From NCBI GenBank assembly GCA_023511625.1, contig JAIMBD010000004.1, positions 1 to 64,000 of the forward strand: DNA of 64,000 nt. The letters run 5' to 3'. Position numbers and translations under genes: made by a program. The notes below the pieces were generated by a model that made no database searches, was not told the DNA's origin, and was given only the letters and a program-made list of their open reading frames with translations. Below are positions 16,231 through 23,992 of the stretch, piece after piece. Every line of letters begins with the position of its first letter. Within the stretch, counting starts at the first letter, position 1. The DNA comes from Bacillota bacterium (GTDB lineage Bacteria > Bacillota > Sulfobacillia > Sulfobacillales > Sulfobacillaceae).

Positions 16231-16727
16231 TTTCTTTCGAGGTTTTCCCTCCTGCACGCGAAATCTGCCGTACCGCCTTCCCGAAGGTGCGACCCACTGC
16301 ACGTCTCCCCCGACGGAAACCGACCACAGTCATGGCAAAGCTCCTGTGGCCTGCACTCCCCTGCGCAAGGTCCCGGGCCAGGAGCACCTTTCCAAGCACC
16401 GGCCTTAAGACCTCTCCCGTCCGCGCCGTGCCACAGGGCGGACCGTTGGCCGACTGCGTCCCCCGCCACACGCCCGACGGCCCTAAGCCTGCAAAGAGGA
16501 AAAGGGGCTCGCCCCTTCGCCACCTCGGCCTTGAAGCCTCCGCGTCTTTTACGGCGGAACGCCCCCTTCCCAAGGATGTGCCCCGGAGCCGGACCGGGCT
16601 TAAGAACCCTCCGCCTTCCCGGCCGCCCCGTGGCCCAAAGCGGCGTTGTGGACCCATTCGGCCAAGAGAACGTCCCCAACCCGCGGCCAGGGTCCCCCAA
16701 GGCCATGCCGCTTGAGGCCTCCGCGCC
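16231..16727. other. Intergenic segment, no gene seen
   Basis: About 500 bp of GC-rich DNA between tRNA-Val and the GlcG-like gene. Long frames cross it on both strands, but they are Arg/Pro/Ala-rich and several owe their start to antisense tRNA sequence. I find no motif, terminator T-run or repeat. It may be decayed DNA. Confidence 0.4.
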
Positions 16728-17183
16728 TTACCCGGTTCCTGCCGACTCCACCGCCACCCCTAAGGCGCGCAAGGCCGCGATCCCAGCCTCGGCGCACTCG
16801 ACATCCTGCGCCGGAGTCCCTCCTGAGACACCGATGGCCCCGGCCACCTGCCCCTCGACCCGTACCGGCAACCCGCCGCCGAAGATGACCAGGCGCGGCG
16901 TGTGCACCAAACCGTGTAAACTGGCGGGGTCCTTGGCCAAAATCGGGTACCAACTGGCTGTCGGCCAACCAAAGGAGGCCGCCGTGTAGGCCTTGTTTTG
17001 GGCGATGCCCCCGCTCATGAGCGAAGCCCCGTCCATGCGCGAGTAGGCAATGAGCTCCCCGCTGGCATCTACCACTGCGACGTGCACCGCAATGCCCAAC
17101 GTTTGAGCCTGGGCGCGGGCGGCTCGAATCATCTCCCACGCCGCCTCTTCCGTCAGATGGATCGCGTGACGAATGGCTTGCAT
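16728..17183 (-). CDS. GlcG/HbpS family protein
   Basis: A 151-residue protein of the GlcG/HbpS-like family (PF03928). It shows the usual layout: an N-terminal helix, A-V-H-V-A-V-V-D-A-S-G-E-L-I-A-Y-S-R-M-D-G-A near residue 35, K-A-Y-T-A-A-S-F, then F-G-G-G-L-P-V-R and a closing G-A-I-G-V-S-G-G-T-P-A-Q-D. Family members bind heme, cobalamin or small acids, and are found with glycolate or aromatic catabolism genes. The start at 17183 is favoured by AAAGGA upstream and removes 25 poorly conserved residues. It has no obvious operon partner here. Confidence 0.85.
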   Translation of the reverse strand: MQAIRHAIHLTEEAAWEMIRAARAQAQTLGIAVHVAVVDASGELIAYSRMDGASLMSGGIAQNKAYTAASFGWPTASWYPILAKDPASLHGLVHTPRLVIFGGGLPVRVEGQVAGAIGVSGGTPAQDVECAEAGIAALRALGVAVESAGTG

Positions 17184-17517
17184 CTGTTTCCCGTTCCTTT
17201 CCTCATCGCATTCGGCGCCCACCCCGTACCCACGAAAGATCTGCTCCTCCCGCGACATCGCCCGATTATTTTAGATGGGGGAAGCCGAAAGCCGAGCACT
17301 GCTCCAAAAAGGCGGGAGGAGGGCGGGGCGACCACCAGTGTTGCAGTCCAACCCATCGGGTCGCTTGAACCAGCGTTTACCGGAACTCCGCCCGCCCCGT
17401 ATCCAGCATAGCCCGTACACGAGGTCGGTGGCAGAGCTCGGCACGCAAAAGACCAAGCCTTTGCAGGAGGTGCCCTTTGCAAAATCCTTGCGCAACAGGG
17501 TCCGGCCTGCTTTGTCC
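17184..17517. other. Intergenic segment, no gene seen
   Basis: 334 bp between the GlcG-like gene and the DUF429 gene, both on the minus strand. It contains an AT-rich patch (17264-17273) that could include a -10 for the GlcG-like gene, but no -35 at proper spacing. No open frame looks coding. Confidence 0.35.
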
Positions 17518-18210
17518 TCAAGGCTCGGACTGGGCGGGGATTTCGGGCCGCCGGCGGGGAGGATAGTGGGGTTTGAGATCCCCTGGTACCACGATCCACC
17601 CCTCTAGGGCATCGCCCAACGCCGTAAACCGTCCCGCCACGGCCCACCACCCGGTCAAGGCGCAGAGCAGGGCATCGATCCCATCGCGCGAGGCCCCCCT
17701 GGGCACTGCCACCCCTTGGGCGCGGAGCACCGCCGGCCGCTCCGCCTTGGCCGCCACCCGGCCCAACAGCACGGTGGCGGTGGCGTGCGGGAAAACCTCA
17801 AGGCTGGAGCCCCGGACTGTACGCCCTTGAAAGGGCCGGTAGCCGACAGCCGCCAGGGCCTGAAAAAGAGCCACCGCCTCTTCCATCCACCGGGTAAAGG
17901 CCGATCTCGCCCCTGCCGCCGGGGGCGTCAGAAAGAGCCGGATGCCCCGGCCCAACAGCGCCCGTTCCCCCGTGCGGCCGCCTGGCCCCCGAGCCCAAGA
18001 CGCGGGACCGTCGACGGCCACGGCAAGCGGGCTCAAGGCCGCTACCCACCGCACCGCGCAAGCCCGCTCCACCCGCCGCCGCAGCGGCGCCGCGAGCTGA
18101 AGCCGGTGGTCCAAGACGGCCACATCAAGCCCCCGGGACTGTGAGACGTCGATGCCCACCACCACCCCCTCGGGCAAGCCCCCGGGGTCCAGGCACCCGG
18201 TCAGTGGCAT
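17518..18210 (-). CDS. DUF429 family protein (RNase H-like fold)
   Basis: A 230-residue protein of the DUF429 family, predicted to have an RNase H-like fold. An N-terminal V-V-V-G-I-D-V-S strand ends in the first acidic residue; A-V-A-V-D-G-P-A (about residue 62) supplies another, and S-L-E-V-F-P-H-A-T near 138 plus S-R-D-G-I-D-A-L-L-C-A near 175 supply further family motifs. The acidic residues suggest a nuclease or phosphotransfer role, but no member has a settled function. ATG at 18210 after a GGGGAGGGG. Confidence 0.75.
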   Translation of the reverse strand: MPLTGCLDPGGLPEGVVVGIDVSQSRGLDVAVLDHRLQLAAPLRRRVERACAVRWVAALSPLAVAVDGPASWARGPGGRTGERALLGRGIRLFLTPPAAGARSAFTRWMEEAVALFQALAAVGYRPFQGRTVRGSSLEVFPHATATVLLGRVAAKAERPAVLRAQGVAVPRGASRDGIDALLCALTGWWAVAGRFTALGDALEGWIVVPGDLKPHYPPRRRPEIPAQSEP

Positions 18211-18226
18211 TCCCCTCCCCCCGCAC

Positions 18227-18400
18227 CTAGTCAGTGACCACTATGGCTTCAATAGGACAGGCGCGCGCCGCTTTGCACACCGTCTCTTCCCGCTCTATCC
18301 GAACCGGGTCGGCCGCCTCGGCCACCTACGCATTGCCGAAGGGGTCGCGCCGAAAGACCTCGGGGCAGGGGTTTGGCAATTGCCGCAAGCCTCCCCGCTT
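18227..18400 (-). pseudogene. Degraded ferredoxin gene
   Basis: Read on the minus strand, pieces of a small bacterial ferredoxin appear in two frames: A-C-G-N-C-Q-T, then after a one-base frame change C-P-E-V-F-R-R-D-P-F-G-N-A, a TAG stop, and V-A-E-A-A ... T-V-C-K-A-A-R-A-C-P-I-E-A-I-V-V-T-D. The order (C-x2-C, C-P-E-V-F, A-A-x-x-C-P-x-x-A-I) is that of single-cluster 3Fe-4S/4Fe-4S ferredoxins. The first cluster cysteine and the start are missing. It lies downstream of a NuoF-like remnant in the same direction, a pairing seen in intact operons elsewhere. Confidence 0.65.
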
Positions 18401-18597
18401 GAGGTGACCGGATAGGACCGCTCGTTCCTAAGTAAGATGGTGATGGCCCCATTGCCGAAGCGCCTGAGCCCCGCAATGGGGTCGACTTTCTTGTGAAGGG
18501 CCTAATCCAGGATCTTCCTGGCCAAGAACGCCTTGGTCGCGTTTCCTGAGGGCGTCACGCCAAATCCGGAAGGAGTGCAACCAGGGCTACCGGTAGT

Positions 18598-18770
18598 GTG
18601 AATCTGGAGGAGCTCGTGCGCAAGGGGTCCGCGGACCTTGAGTTTTTGCGTCAGACCTTGGAAGGGTGGTTGGAGCTATGGATGGAAGCAGAGGTCTGGG
18701 AGCGGAATGGCGCCGACCGTTGCAACGTCCCCACGTACCGCCCCCGGTGTCCGCCGTCGCCCTCAAGACC
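18598..18770 (+). pseudogene. N-terminal remnant of an IS256 (mutator) family transposase
   Basis: A GTG opens with N-L-E-E-L-V-R-K-G-S-A-D-L-E-F-L-R-Q-T-L-E-G and continues W-M-E-A-E-V-W-E-R-N-G-A-D-R. IS256-family transposases start with this L-L-R/L-R-Q-T-L-x and M-E-A-E-V-x-E-x-x-G-A-x-x-Y-E-R pattern. After about 45 residues the similarity ends and the frame runs into an unrelated molybdenum-hydroxylase fragment. No DDE region is present, so this is a short relic. Confidence 0.65.
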
Positions 18771-19070
18771 GGTCGAGGTGCAGACCGAGTGCTACGTGGT
18801 GGTAGAAGACTGCGGAGTGATGGTCAACCCTACCCTCGTGGTGGGACAAATCATCGGAAGATGGCAGAAGGGGTGGGGGCTACCTTCTTCGAAGAGTTGG
18901 CCTACGGAGAGGGCAGGCAGCCCTGGGCCACCACGTTGAGGGACTTTCGCCTGCCTTTGGTCACCGACTTGCCTCCGAGAGGGGGTCTACATGTGGATAC
19001 GCCGAGCGCCGTGCCTGGCGGCAGGAAGGGGATGAGCGAGTCGGCCATGGTCGCTGTCCTGCCGCCCTAG
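18771..19070 (+). pseudogene. C-terminal remnant of a xanthine dehydrogenase/CO dehydrogenase-type large subunit
   Basis: One frame gives Y-V-V-V-E-D-C-G-V-M-V-N-P-T-L-V-V-G-Q-I-I-G. The adjacent frame, entered by a frameshift near 18860, gives A-E-G-V-G-A-T-F-F-E-E-L-A-Y, T-T-L-R-D-F-R-L-P, then H-V-D-T-P-S-A-V-P-G-G-R-K-G-M-S-E-S. These are consecutive C-terminal motifs of molybdenum-hydroxylase large subunits (CoxL/XdhA): V-V-V-x-D-C-G-x-x-x-N-P, G-x-A-Q-G-x-G-A and G-x-K-G-x-G-E-S/G with the catalytic Glu position near S-E-S. The gene is frameshifted, truncated at its N-terminus and fused to transposase sequence. Confidence 0.75.
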
Positions 19071-19700
19071 TGTTGGCGAGCGAGGACGCGTCCAGCCCGC
19101 TTGGCATCCGGTTTGCCGGGCTGCCGCTCCAACCAAGCCGGCGGCCAGGGGAATGCCACGACGACATCGAGTACCTCCTCGCCACCCGGCCCGGCCACTC
19201 GGGCCATCTCTTGCAGGGCCAGCCGGGCATGGCAGAGGTGGAGAAAAAGCAAGGCTCCGGTGACCAGGTCGGCTCCATGGCAGGCCAAAGGCAGGCGTTC
19301 GCCTGCCGTCGGCACGCGATGCACCCAGGGATAGCGGTCTTGGGTGCGCTCGCGGACGTGGTGGAGCCGGCCTATCGGCGAGTCGGTGAAGACCACGCGG
19401 TCGGCCGCGCCCCCGACGGCCGCAAGGCGGCTTCCCTCGAGGAGGAGTTGAGGGCGTTGGCGCGTGAGCCAGCGGTCCTTCAGGCCCCCGGGCTCTGGCT
19501 CCTCCCCGTTGGCGATGACCACCCGCAGCGACGGGTCCCGGCCTAGCGCCTGCCATTTGCGCGCGCTGGGAAGGCCCGCCCCGCCCTGCCCCCGCAACCC
19601 CGCGGCCTCGACCACAGCGACGAGGGCCGAAGGCTCTCAGGACAGCACCCGCTCCAAGAGCTGGTACCCGCTTCGGATGCGACAGGCGGCGCCATCCTCC
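19067..19700 (-). pseudogene. Degraded NuoF-like (complex I 51-kDa type) gene
   Basis: On the minus strand S-G-Y-Q-L-L-E-R-V-L-S is followed by an in-frame TGA (19639-19637), then E-P-S-A-L-V-A-V-V-E-A-A-G-L-R-G-Q-G-G-A-G-L-P and R-K-W-Q ... V-V-I-A-N-G-E-E-P-E-P. G-L-R-G-R-G-G-A-G-F-P-T-x-x-K-W and N-x-D-E/E-E-x-E-P are the FMN/NADH-binding signatures of NuoF-type subunits. Later conserved regions (the 4Fe-4S cysteines) are not recognisable. With the ferredoxin remnant downstream it is likely the relic of one electron-transfer operon. Confidence 0.7.
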
Positions 19701-19911
19701 GGGTCTCGATCCCGGGCTTGAAGCCACACGCCATATCCCCTCCTCTCGCAGTACCGCCTGGCGCCACCGAACCGAAATGCGCAGGTTAGGGTACCGCAAG
19801 GGCAAGACCTTCGGCCCTCGCCACCGGCTGGCGGCAAGCGAAGGGCCGACGAGTTCTCCGATGGGGAAAATAGGGTAGGATAAAGCCCTTCTCCCTGTTC
19901 CCTCGGGCTTG

Positions 19912-20310
19912 TTAGGCGCCGAACAGCTCTTCCCACAACGCCAAAAACCGGTTCATGGAATCGCGCCGCAGGGCGATATCCTCTTTCCAGTCGGCCAACC
20001 GCATGCGTCCGAGCGGCGTCATGTAGTACACGCGGATGGGGGCCCCGCTGGCTTCCGCCACCCACTCCGAGGTCAGCGCGCCCTCGGCCTCGAGTTCGCG
20101 CAACAATCGGTACACGCGTCCGCTGTCGATGGTCCACTGTTCGGGCAACAGCGCCTCGAGCCGGCTCAACAAGGCGCCGCCGTGGTCTGGCCGCTGCTGC
20201 AAGAGCAGCAGCAGGAACGCCTCGAGGTGCTTGCCGGTCTGATAACGGCGCTGGCCGCCCTCGCGCGCCACCGCGCGGGCGGACCGGTCGTCGGTTTGTG
20301 CCACCTTCAC
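19912..20310 (-). CDS. PadR-family transcriptional regulator
   Basis: A 132-residue PadR-like regulator. The winged helix starts with L-E-A-F-L-L-L-L-L-Q-Q-R-P-D-H-G, followed by a sensor-like helix L-S-R-L-E-A-L, then the recognition helix I-D-S-G-R-V-Y-R-L-L-R-E-L-E-A-E-G and the wing S-G-A-P-I-R-V-Y-Y-M-T-P-L-G. PadR proteins are usually repressors induced by small hydrophobic compounds and often control transporters. It lies downstream of an MFS gene in the same direction, which it may regulate. The GTG at 20310 has GGGAAGGG upstream. Confidence 0.88.
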   Translation of the reverse strand: MKVAQTDDRSARAVAREGGQRRYQTGKHLEAFLLLLLQQRPDHGGALLSRLEALLPEQWTIDSGRVYRLLRELEAEGALTSEWVAEASGAPIRVYYMTPLGRMRLADWKEDIALRRDSMNRFLALWEELFGA

Positions 20311-20970
20311 TCGCCTGCCCTTCCCTGTCCTGGGTTGTCCGCTCTATCTAGCGCCCTGGACCCCTTCGCCCTGGGGCGGCCGCCGCCATGGCCACGGCAT
20401 TGGCCCGCCCGGGGCCGTTGCCAGGTCGGCGGGGGCGACTAGCCTCCACCCACTCCGCCACGAGCCCGGCGGCAAACACGGCGTAGCAGGCCGCCCAAAA
20501 CCCGTGCCCCGACAGCCCCGTGGGTCCTGGCGGCGTTGGGGGGCGTGGAGGGAAGGCCGCCGGCGGCGCCGACCCGTCCCAGGATTCCCCAAACCATCGG
20601 GCGCCGCGGCCGGGGCGGCATCCCCGCCCACAGCGTATCGGCCTCCGCAAATCCTCCGAGAACACTCCGATGCCAGCCATAAAGACCGGCCTTTGGCCCC
20701 CGAGGTCCGCCAGGTCAGCCGTGTCAGCAGCAATCTGGCCAGGGCCAAGAGATTCGCCGAGCTCGCCCCGCTTTGGGGTGGACCCGGCCAAGCCGAACTC
20801 GAGCCCCGCGGTAGGCAAGGCCACGGGGACGCCGGCGTCCGAGTTGACCGTGCAGGTGCCGCCGGTCGTCCACCACCGGGGGCAGCCCGCGACCGCGGAC
20901 GTCGGCAGACGGTCCTCGCCCTGCCCGGACCTCTTCCTCGGCCATCGTGCCCCCCTCCGCGCCTCCCTCC
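20311..20970. other. GC-rich segment between MFS and PadR genes
   Basis: About 660 bp without a confident gene. A minus-strand frame running out of the MFS region stays open to a TAG at 20348 and includes a hydrophobic segment (G-F-W-A-A-C-Y-A-V-F-A-A-G-L-V) near its end, but it has no credible start. A second frame has a good RBS at its start (listed separately). The coexistence of a good start in one frame and coding-like composition in another suggests a frameshifted, decaying gene. Confidence 0.35.
20724..20945 (-). CDS. Doubtful small ORF after the MFS gene
   Basis: A 73-residue frame starting M-A-E-E-E-V-R-A-G-R-G, with GGAGGGGGGCACG directly before the ATG and 25 bp after the MFS stop. 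The initial residues and RBS look genuine, but the rest is Arg/Gly-rich and resembles no family. It may be the start of a gene that shifts frame further on. Low confidence. Confidence 0.25.
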   Translation of the reverse strand: MAEEEVRAGRGPSADVRGRGLPPVVDDRRHLHGQLGRRRPRGLAYRGARVRLGRVHPKAGRARRISWPWPDCC

Positions 20971-22167
20971 CTACAACCGCGGAGCCGTGCCCGACGACGC
21001 CTCCGCCTCCACAAGGCGCGCCGCCAGCGCCTGCCGCAAGGTCCGCCCTTGCCGCCACAGCGCCAGCACCCCCACCGCGAGCACGCCGGCGGCCATGTAG
21101 AACGGCACCGTCAAGCCCCACCGCTGCCCCACCCATCCCGCCAGCACCGGGGCCACTGCTGCCCCCGCCCAGCGCAGGAAGTTGTAGGCGGCCGAGGAGA
21201 TGGAACGGGGATAGGGAGAGATCTCCATGGCCAAGGTGGTGAACAGCGCGTTGGCGATCCCGCAGAAAAAGCCGGTCACCACCACCCAGATCAAGAGGGT
21301 CCCTCCGGCCCCCGACCCCATGAGGCCGAGCACCACCAAGAGGACGAGGAGGTCGACCGTCAACACCGACAGCGGGTGGAAGCGGCGGAGCAAGCGATTG
21401 ACCACCACCACGGAGGAGACCGCCACCAACACGCCCCAGGCAAAATAGGTCACGCCGAGGTCGATGGCTGAGAGGTGGGGCAATGTCAAGGGCGAGTAGG
21501 CCAATACCACGAAGAAGCCGAAGCTGTAGCTGAGCCCGATGAGGGCGTTGGTCCGCACCGGCCCATGGCCCAACGCCTGCCACAGGTCGCGCGCTGTGCG
21601 CGGCGCCTCGCGGCGCGCCGGCTCCCGCACCAAGGTCAGCGTGAGGAGAAACCCGATGGCCATGAGGCTCGCCGTGCCAAAAAAGGGGTAGCGCCAGGAG
21701 AGGCTGCCCAAAAATCCGCCCAAGAGCGGGCCCGACGCGATCCCGAGCCCGAGTGCCGCCTCGTATAGGGTGATGGCTGCCCCCATCCCCGAGCTCGACA
21801 GCCCCACGATGATGGACAGCGCCGTAGAGGTAAAGAAGGCGTTGCCGAGCCCCCACCCGGCGCGAAACAGCGCCAGCACCGAGATCGAGGGCGAAAGGCC
21901 GGAGCAGGTGGCAAAAACCACCACCAACCCTAAGCCCAACATCAGCGTCCGTTTGCCCCCGAGCCGAGTGCCGACCACCCCCGACAAGAGCATCGCCACG
22001 GCCATGATGGCGATGTAACTCGTAAACAGCCACTCCACCTGAGCCGGAGAGGCCCCCATCGAGCGGCCGATGAGGGGAAGGATGGGATCTACAACCCCGA
22101 TGCCCATGAACGCCACCAGTGTGGCGAAGGCGGTCGCCCATACCGCCGGAGGAAAGCCCTTGAACAC
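20971..22167 (-). CDS. Major facilitator superfamily transporter
   Basis: A 398-residue membrane protein with about 12 hydrophobic helices. Helix 1 reads F-A-T-L-V-A-F-M-G-I-G-V-V-D-P-I-L-P-L-I, the drug-efflux (DHA) style start, and the loop 2-3 motif A appears as G-x-x-G-T-R-L-G-G-K-R-T. Motif C is seen in helix 5 as A-A-L-G-L-G-I-A-S-G-P-L-L-G-G. These features fit proton-coupled export of a small molecule. The GTG at 22167 has AAGGGGGC upstream. A TACAAT lies about 30 bp before the start as a possible -10. A PadR gene lies downstream. Confidence 0.88.
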   Translation of the reverse strand: MFKGFPPAVWATAFATLVAFMGIGVVDPILPLIGRSMGASPAQVEWLFTSYIAIMAVAMLLSGVVGTRLGGKRTLMLGLGLVVVFATCSGLSPSISVLALFRAGWGLGNAFFTSTALSIIVGLSSSGMGAAITLYEAALGLGIASGPLLGGFLGSLSWRYPFFGTASLMAIGFLLTLTLVREPARREAPRTARDLWQALGHGPVRTNALIGLSYSFGFFVVLAYSPLTLPHLSAIDLGVTYFAWGVLVAVSSVVVVNRLLRRFHPLSVLTVDLLVLLVVLGLMGSGAGGTLLIWVVVTGFFCGIANALFTTLAMEISPYPRSISSAAYNFLRWAGAAVAPVLAGWVGQRWGLTVPFYMAAGVLAVGVLALWRQGRTLRQALAARLVEAEASSGTAPRL

Positions 22168-22293
22168 GCCCCTGCCCCCTTCCAGTCCCGGCCCTTATTG
22201 TAGCGCAATGCCCCCCGCTATGCCCGGTGGCCGCGACTGCCCCTCATGCATAGGCTTTCCATAACCGTGCGGGCGGCGGACCGAAGGCCAAAA

Positions 22294-22327
22294 CCTAGGC
22301 CCCGGTCCAAGCCGCCCGGGGCCTAGG
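22294..22327 (+). promoter_or_regulatory. Perfect 12-bp hairpin covering the ribosome-binding site
   Basis: CCTAGGCCCCGG (22294-22305) is followed by a 10-nt loop and its exact complement (22316-22327). The right arm runs into the Shine-Dalgarno TAGGAGG (22324-22330) of the gene starting at 22339. In RNA the stem would hide part of the SD, so it may act as a translational switch or thermosensor, or protect the 5' end. No T-run follows, so it is not a terminator. Confidence 0.75.
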
Positions 22328-22338
22328 AGGTGGTCGTC

Positions 22339-22812
22339 ATGGCCGTCGCCCCAGAGAATCTCTTGCTGTACGCCGCCGACCCGGTGGACCTGGGCACTGC
22401 GCAAGGCATCGGGGCCTTGCTCGAACTTCCCCCCTCGGCCGTCACGGGCCGCTTCGTCACTGCCTGGCTGGCCGTCGCGGGCGGCGCCATCCTTGTCATC
22501 GCTGTGGGCGGCCCGGCCCATAGCGCCCTCTACTACAACCCGTGCGGGTGGGCCAACCCCGCCGGCACCCCGGCCGGCTCCACGCCCTTTCTGGCCGTTC
22601 CCGGCCCGCTCGCTACCTTGCCCGGACCCAACCGCTACCTCAACGGAGCCGGGGTCGACCGCACGGCCACCCTGCTGCGCAGCCTCTACCTCGCGCAATT
22701 CGCGCTGGCCGGGACCCCGCCGGCGGAACTGCCCACGCTGTGGCCGCCAGTCTCCCCTACCATGACCTGCCTGGCCGACATGGCGGACGCCGTGGCGTGT
22801 CCCTGCCGTTGA
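22339..22812 (+). CDS. Unrecognised protein, first of a tandem paralogous pair
   Basis: A 157-residue protein starting M-A-V-A-P-E-N-L-L-L-Y-A-A-D-P-V-D. It aligns along its whole length with the first 150 residues of the next gene: shared Y-A-A-D-P-V-D, a V-T-x-x-F-V-T-A motif, I-A-V-G, N-P-C-x-W, a P-G-P, N-G-A-G-x-D-R-x-A-T-L-L-R and a closing P-C-P-C. There is no signal peptide or membrane helix. The alternating alpha/beta pattern suggests a small Rossmann-like domain. The N-G-A-G-x-D-R-x-A-T segment vaguely recalls cell wall-binding repeat 2, but the resemblance is weak. Its SD lies in a perfect hairpin. Function unknown. Confidence 0.75.
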   Translation: MAVAPENLLLYAADPVDLGTAQGIGALLELPPSAVTGRFVTAWLAVAGGAILVIAVGGPAHSALYYNPCGWANPAGTPAGSTPFLAVPGPLATLPGPNRYLNGAGVDRTATLLRSLYLAQFALAGTPPAELPTLWPPVSPTMTCLADMADAVACPCR

Positions 22813-22834
22813 TTGCCCCCCAAGGAGGTCTGTC

Positions 22835-23992
22835 ATGGCTCTTAGTCCGGCACAAGTGTGGTTGTACGCGGCCGACCCCGTCGACTATGGCGCCGCCCTG
22901 GCCGTGGCGAGTCTCGTCAACCTTTCGCCAAGCCAAGTCACGACCGACTTTGTCACCGCCTGCCAAAAGGTGGCGCAAGGCGACGGCCTTCTCATCGCCG
23001 TCGGCGCCCCGGCTGCGGCGGCATTGACCTCAAACCCCTGCCAGTGGCCGCTACCCCGAGGCGTGGAGGCCGCGTTCCACGCCATCCCTGGCCCCAGCGA
23101 GGCCCTGCCGCCCCCGGCTGGCACCTTTTGGAATGGCGCCGGCATCGACCGCTTCGCGACCCTCTTGCGGACAGCCGGGCTCGCCGCAGCGGCCCTGGGG
23201 CGGGTCTTGCCCGAACTGCCGCCGCTCCCCTCCGCCGTCGCCCCGGCCGCCGCGTGTGCGCCTTCGGCGTTGTCCAAAATCCCCTGTCCCTGCGCCCTCC
23301 CAGTGCCTCCCAACGCCGAAGGGGTGGGGCTCTACGCCGCCTTTGGCTCTCCCGCCGCCGTCACCCAAGCCATCACCTTGGGCTGGCCGGGCGTGGCGGC
23401 GACGGCAGGGCTCGGCACGCCCCAAAGTCCCTACACGGCAGCGCTCGACCCGAACCCCGATGCCTACATCGCCCAAGCGTTGGCCCAAACTTCCGGACCC
23501 TTGCCGTTTTGGGTATCCTTCTGGACCGTCTCCGGTCCCGCCGGCGGGGACAGCTTCGAGGCGGCCGGGTATCGGGCGGGCCAAGTGGCGGCCGAGACCG
23601 TGCTCCAATACCCCGGCCCCTGGCGCCCCAACTACTTGGTGCTAGATCCCGAGGGGTTCAACGCGCTGCCCGCCACCCAAAGCCAGTGGAGCGCGTGGTT
23701 ATGGGGATGGGCCGAAGGCATCTGGTCCGTGGACACCCGCCTCCAGCCAGCCTTTTACGCCACCCAAAGCCAGTATCAAAGCGGAAACCTGGCCCAAGTG
23801 GCCTTGCCTGCCATCGTCGCCGTCAGCCCCATCCCCGGCAACACCCCGATCGTCTCGGGGCCAAACCTCCTCGGATTTCACGGTTTTTATGCCGGATGTC
23901 CTGCCGAGGGGGCCGTGTCCCAAGTGGCGGCGTGGGGCGGGCGGCTCAACCTGGTTCAATTTCCTGACAGCGGCGTCGATTGCGGGCCGTAG
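22835..23992 (+). CDS. Two-domain protein: paralogous N-domain plus glycoside hydrolase-like C-domain
   Basis: A 385-residue protein with AAGGAGG 7 nt before the ATG. Residues 1-155 duplicate the preceding gene. Residues about 170-385 look like a TIM-barrel of the DUF1906/GH25-like kind: A-F-G-S-P-A-A-V, W-P-G-V-A-A, F-W-V-S-F-W-T, a core N-Y-L-V-L-D-P-E-G (acidic pair at the barrel end, near residue 270), then P-A-F-Y-A-T-Q-S-Q-Y and a last L-N-L-V-Q-F strand. The D-P-E motif is where GH25-like enzymes place catalytic acids. No signal peptide is seen, which is unusual for a wall hydrolase. It converges on udgB with 37 bp of overlap. Function unknown. Confidence 0.75.
   Translation: MALSPAQVWLYAADPVDYGAALAVASLVNLSPSQVTTDFVTACQKVAQGDGLLIAVGAPAAAALTSNPCQWPLPRGVEAAFHAIPGPSEALPPPAGTFWNGAGIDRFATLLRTAGLAAAALGRVLPELPPLPSAVAPAAACAPSALSKIPCPCALPVPPNAEGVGLYAAFGSPAAVTQAITLGWPGVAATAGLGTPQSPYTAALDPNPDAYIAQALAQTSGPLPFWVSFWTVSGPAGGDSFEAAGYRAGQVAAETVLQYPGPWRPNYLVLDPEGFNALPATQSQWSAWLWGWAEGIWSVDTRLQPAFYATQSQYQSGNLAQVALPAIVAVSPIPGNTPIVSGPNLLGFHGFYAGCPAEGAVSQVAAWGGRLNLVQFPDSGVDCGP

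Noticed and set aside
15766-16302. Minus-strand ORFs crossing tRNA-Val with the peptide G-S-N-H-G-P-L-E
   Set aside because: These are well-known spurious translations of antisense tRNA; the tRNA explains the sequence.
19637-19639. In-frame TGA in the NuoF-like remnant as a second selenocysteine codon
   Set aside because: The site is not Cys/Sec in NuoF and the gene is otherwise degraded, so a nonsense mutation is the simpler reading.
20348-22141. A 597-residue minus-strand ORF over the MFS gene
   Set aside because: It is a shadow of the MFS gene in another frame; only the MFS frame has transmembrane structure and motifs.
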